A stretch of DNA of 8,316 nucleotides from Thermoplasmata archaeon. GTDB lineage: Archaea > Thermoplasmatota > Thermoplasmata > Lutacidiplasmatales > UBA184. Made by a program: the position numbers and the translations under genes. The DNA is taken from contig JASHQY010000100.1 in NCBI GenBank assembly GCA_030038885.1, positions 1 to 8,316 of the forward strand, given 5' to 3'. Below are positions 6,535 to 8,316 of this stretch, piece after piece; within the stretch, counting starts at the first letter, position 1; the number at the start of each line of letters is the position of its first letter. The notes under the pieces were generated by a model that saw only the letters and a list, made by a program, of their open reading frames with translations, was not told where the DNA came from and searched no databases.

Positions 6535-6993
6535 ATGCGGGTCTGGTCTCGCGGGTTGGGACGGGTCGAGCTCGCGATGGACGTCCGCAAGGTCGTCACG
6601 GTGTTCGACGGCAAGGCGCTCTACCTCACCGGGCGGACCGAGCCGCCGGTCGGCTGGGATTTCGTCGTGATCATCAGTCCCTCGGAGGCCGGTGCGCTCG
6701 TGCGGCTGATGCTCCAGTACAAGGTGGGCCTCTTCTTCCGTCGGTTCCTGCGACTGAAGGCGACCCACCGCTCGCAGCTCGCGCAGGACTACTCGGTCGC
6801 GGTGCGCACACGCACCGGGGTCAAACCGGACGTGGAGTACGCGAACGTCCTCAAGCTCGCTCCCCCCAAGCCCGCCGGTCCGATGCGGTCGATGCCCAAG
6901 GTCGGTCCGAGCGCCGCCGCCGCGGCCGAGGCGGCCGCCCGGGCCGCGAGCGCGGCCGCCGAGAAGGCGGCGGGCGACGGGGACGCGAGCTAG
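6535..6993 (+). CDS. Unrecognised 152-residue operon protein with alanine-rich tail
   Basis: I do not recognise this family. The first 110 residues look like a compact alpha/beta domain: strands around VVTVFDGKALYLTG (20-33) and WDFVVIISPS (41-50), a helix EAGALVRLMLQYKVGLFFRRFL (51-72), and later strand-like DYSVAVRTRTG and VEYANVLKLAP. The helix contains basic and hydrophobic residues but is too short and charged to be a clear membrane segment. From about residue 110 the protein is disordered-looking: Pro/Met-rich, then almost all Ala with Glu, Arg, Lys (127-147). It lies 25 bases after the second flavoprotein and 29 before the MetE-like gene, each with a good ribosome site, so it is presumably made with them; an accessory or small-subunit role is a guess. 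Codon use matches the neighbours. A start at 6577 (Met15) would remove only a weakly structured N-terminus. Confidence 0.75.
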   Translation: MRVWSRGLGRVELAMDVRKVVTVFDGKALYLTGRTEPPVGWDFVVIISPSEAGALVRLMLQYKVGLFFRRFLRLKATHRSQLAQDYSVAVRTRTGVKPDVEYANVLKLAPPKPAGPMRSMPKVGPSAAAAAEAAARAASAAAEKAAGDGDAS

Positions 6994-7022
6994 CAGCGGG
7001 CGGGTACGCGGGAGGAACTACG

Positions 7023-8183
7023 ATGGGCTACCGGACGACGATGACGGGGAGCTGGTATCGGCCGAAAGAGGTCCTCGACCTGCTCGGAGAGAGCCCGAGC
7101 GGCGAGATCGCGACCGGCCACGAGTCGGTCTACCTCACGGCCGAACGGGATGCGATGCGCGAGCAGCTCCACCCGATGGGCAGCTCCCGGGGCCTCGACG
7201 AGGTCACGACCGGTCAGATGCGCAAGGCCGGGTACACGTCGTACCTCCCGCATCGGTTCGAGGGGTTCTCCCCGACCGAACGGGTCCCGATGGACATGCC
7301 GCCCGCGATGATCGAGGAGCTCGTCGAGTCGAACCCGGCGATGGCGGCCGCGATGCCGCAGATGATGCGCCTGTTCTCGCTGCCGAAGATCGTCGCGCCG
7401 CTCCGGTACATCGGAGGCGAGTCCGCCGCGCGCGAGGCGCGCGACGCCGTGAAGATCGCGGGCGAGGTCGGGGCGAAGCGCGTCTTCGTCCAGTCCGCCT
7501 CGCCGGGCGTCGTCACGATCTTCTATCCGAACAATCGCGCGGTCTACCGCGACCACGTCGAGTACCTCCGGGCGATGGCGAAGGAGCTCCGCAAGGAGTA
7601 CGACGCGATCCTCCGGGTGCCGGGCGTGATCCTCCAGGTCGACGCGCCCGACCTCGCGATGGGCAAGCAGACCGCGAACTGGGGGGTCGACTTCTACGCG
7701 GCGCTTCCCGACCACGTCGACGCGATCAACGAAGCGGTCCGGGGCCTCCCCCGCGAACGCCTGAGGGTCCACTACTGCTACGCGAACTCCGTGAGCTCCC
7801 ACAAGAACGACGCCGACTTCGCCCGGGTCCTGCCCGAGCTCGCCCGCCTGGAGGTCGGCGCGCTCAACGGCGAGTTCGCGAACCCGCAGCACGCGGGGGA
7901 CCTCCCGGTGCTGAAGGAGTTCGCCACGGAGCACGGCTGGCCGAAGGGCCTGGTCTTCCAGGCCGGCGTCGTGGACGTCAAGACCCCGATCGTGGAGCAT
8001 CCCCGCACGGTCCGGATGCGCCTCGACCAGGTCGCCGACGCGATCGGCCCGGAGCACACGTGGGGCAACACGGACTGCGGCTTCGAGACGTTCATGGGGT
8101 TCAACAACGTCACGCACGCCGTCGGGCTGCTGAAGCTCCGGGCCCTCACGGAGGGCGCCCACCTCGGTGACCGGGCCTCCTGA
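7023..8183 (+). CDS. MetE-like (cobalamin-independent methionine synthase II family) zinc methyl/alkyltransferase
   Basis: A 386-residue, single TIM-barrel protein matching the catalytic C-terminal half of MetE; the N-terminal MetE half is absent. The four zinc ligands of MetE are all visible: His250 and Cys252 in RVHYCYAN, Glu284 in NGEFAN and Cys352 in TDCGFET. Ser10 in TGSW and Asp208 in QVDAPD correspond by eye to substrate-contact residues. The segment VTTGQMRK (61-68) stands where MetE has a Gly-Glu that binds homocysteine; here the Glu is Gln65. The family includes folate-dependent and folate-independent methionine synthases (MesA-D) and epoxyalkane:coenzyme M transferase, of similar length. 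So the enzyme very probably activates a thiol on zinc for methyl or alkyl transfer; the thiol and donor are unknown. ATG with GGAGG 7 bases upstream; last gene of the operon. Confidence 0.88.
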   Translation: MGYRTTMTGSWYRPKEVLDLLGESPSGEIATGHESVYLTAERDAMREQLHPMGSSRGLDEVTTGQMRKAGYTSYLPHRFEGFSPTERVPMDMPPAMIEELVESNPAMAAAMPQMMRLFSLPKIVAPLRYIGGESAAREARDAVKIAGEVGAKRVFVQSASPGVVTIFYPNNRAVYRDHVEYLRAMAKELRKEYDAILRVPGVILQVDAPDLAMGKQTANWGVDFYAALPDHVDAINEAVRGLPRERLRVHYCYANSVSSHKNDADFARVLPELARLEVGALNGEFANPQHAGDLPVLKEFATEHGWPKGLVFQAGVVDVKTPIVEHPRTVRMRLDQVADAIGPEHTWGNTDCGFETFMGFNNVTHAVGLLKLRALTEGAHLGDRAS

Positions 8184-8194
8184 CCTGGTCCGGC

Positions 8195-8213
8195 AATTGT
8201 CGATATGTCAATT
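8195..8213. repeat. Interrupted palindrome upstream of the right-edge gene
   Basis: AATTG and CAATT form matching arms across 9 bases, with one further symmetric C/G pair inside (8201/8207). It lies just upstream of the TATA-like box of the next gene, where activators often bind. Could be an operator or chance in an AT-rich patch. Confidence 0.3.
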
Positions 8214-8216
8214 CGG

Positions 8217-8236
8217 TATGATTATTAACTTGTAAA
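8217..8236 (+). promoter_or_regulatory. Putative promoter of the right-edge gene
   Basis: TATGATTATTAACTTGTAAA is the only strongly AT-rich stretch after the operon. ATTATTAA is TATA-like, and a start about 26 bases downstream of its centre falls near 8250, leaving a leader of about 25 bases that contains the ribosome site. It indicates that a new transcription unit begins here. Confidence 0.5.
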
Positions 8237-8249
8237 CCATCCTCCCGAC

Positions 8250-8265
8250 GCCGCCGGGGGGCGGC
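8250..8265 (+). repeat. Perfect GC hairpin just before the ribosome site of the right-edge gene
   Basis: GCCGCC-GGGG-GGCGGC forms a 6-bp perfect stem with a 4-base loop, directly followed by AGGAG (8266-8270). If transcription starts near 8250 the stem would sit at the very 5' end of the mRNA. It could protect the transcript or affect ribosome access. No T-tract follows, so it is not an obvious terminator of the upstream operon. Confidence 0.35.
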
Positions 8266-8275
8266 AGGAGCGATC

Positions 8276-8316
8276 GTGGCGAAACTCTCGAAGCTGTTGG
8301 GGAAACTCTTTCCGGC
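8276..8316 (+). CDS. Partial gene, start only; function unknown
   Basis: A GTG at 8276 with AGGAG 5 bases upstream opens a frame that reads MAKLSKLLGKLFP to the end of the window. Thirteen full codons are visible. The product begins with a basic, amphipathic Leu/Lys-rich helix. A TATA-like box about 50 bases upstream supports a real gene start. This is too short to assign a family. Confidence 0.55.
   Translation, partial: MAKLSKLLGKLFP

Noticed and set aside
4881..6614. Minus-strand frame of 577 codons opposite the second flavoprotein
   Set aside because: Antisense shadow rich in Arg, Val, Leu and Asp; the sense strand has canonical FAD motifs at both ends.
6990..8162. Minus-strand frame of 390 codons opposite the MetE-like gene
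   Set aside because: Antisense shadow; the sense frame has the complete zinc site.

Overview
The window looks like chromosomal DNA of a high-GC archaeon. Several genes are preceded by AT-rich, TATA-like boxes about 25-35 bases upstream of the start codon, which allows leaderless or very short-leader transcripts, while genes inside the operon carry GGAGG- or AGGTGA-type ribosome sites. The ribbon-helix-helix (RHH) protein at 2479-3009 belongs to a layout I recall mainly from archaea of the Nitrososphaeria and Thermoplasmatota. Archaeal origin is likely; a soil or sediment Thermoplasmatota-like lineage is only a guess. Codons end strongly in G or C throughout, and no gene stands out as recently transferred.

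Left part (1-3009, all minus strand). A truncated gene with a signal-peptide-like N-terminus runs off the left edge. A GC-rich stretch of about 400 bases without a convincing gene follows. Next is an NAD(P)+-dependent aldehyde dehydrogenase whose 3' end overlaps a DUF779 gene, and upstream of it a 176-residue RHH DNA-binding protein. The RHH gene is divergent from the main operon. Its promoter region holds a 17-base, near-perfect palindrome that is a good operator candidate.

Right part (3209-8183, all plus strand). Four closely spaced genes form an apparent operon: two phytoene-dehydrogenase-like (CrtI/COG1233) FAD oxidoreductases that look like old tandem duplicates, a 152-residue protein I do not recognise with an alanine-rich tail, and a single-domain MetE-type zinc methyl/alkyltransferase. 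Gaps are 10, 25 and 29 bases and each internal gene has its own Shine-Dalgarno site. A further gene starts at 8276 behind its own promoter and is cut by the window end.

Working picture (inference): the two flavoproteins oxidise or isomerise an unknown, perhaps hydrophobic, substrate. The MetE-like enzyme moves a methyl or alkyl group to or from a thiol, possibly not homocysteine, because a pocket Glu appears to be Gln. The neighbouring aldehyde dehydrogenase could take an aldehyde product, and the RHH protein may control both sides. I know of no characterised pathway with exactly this set, so the operon is the most interesting object here.
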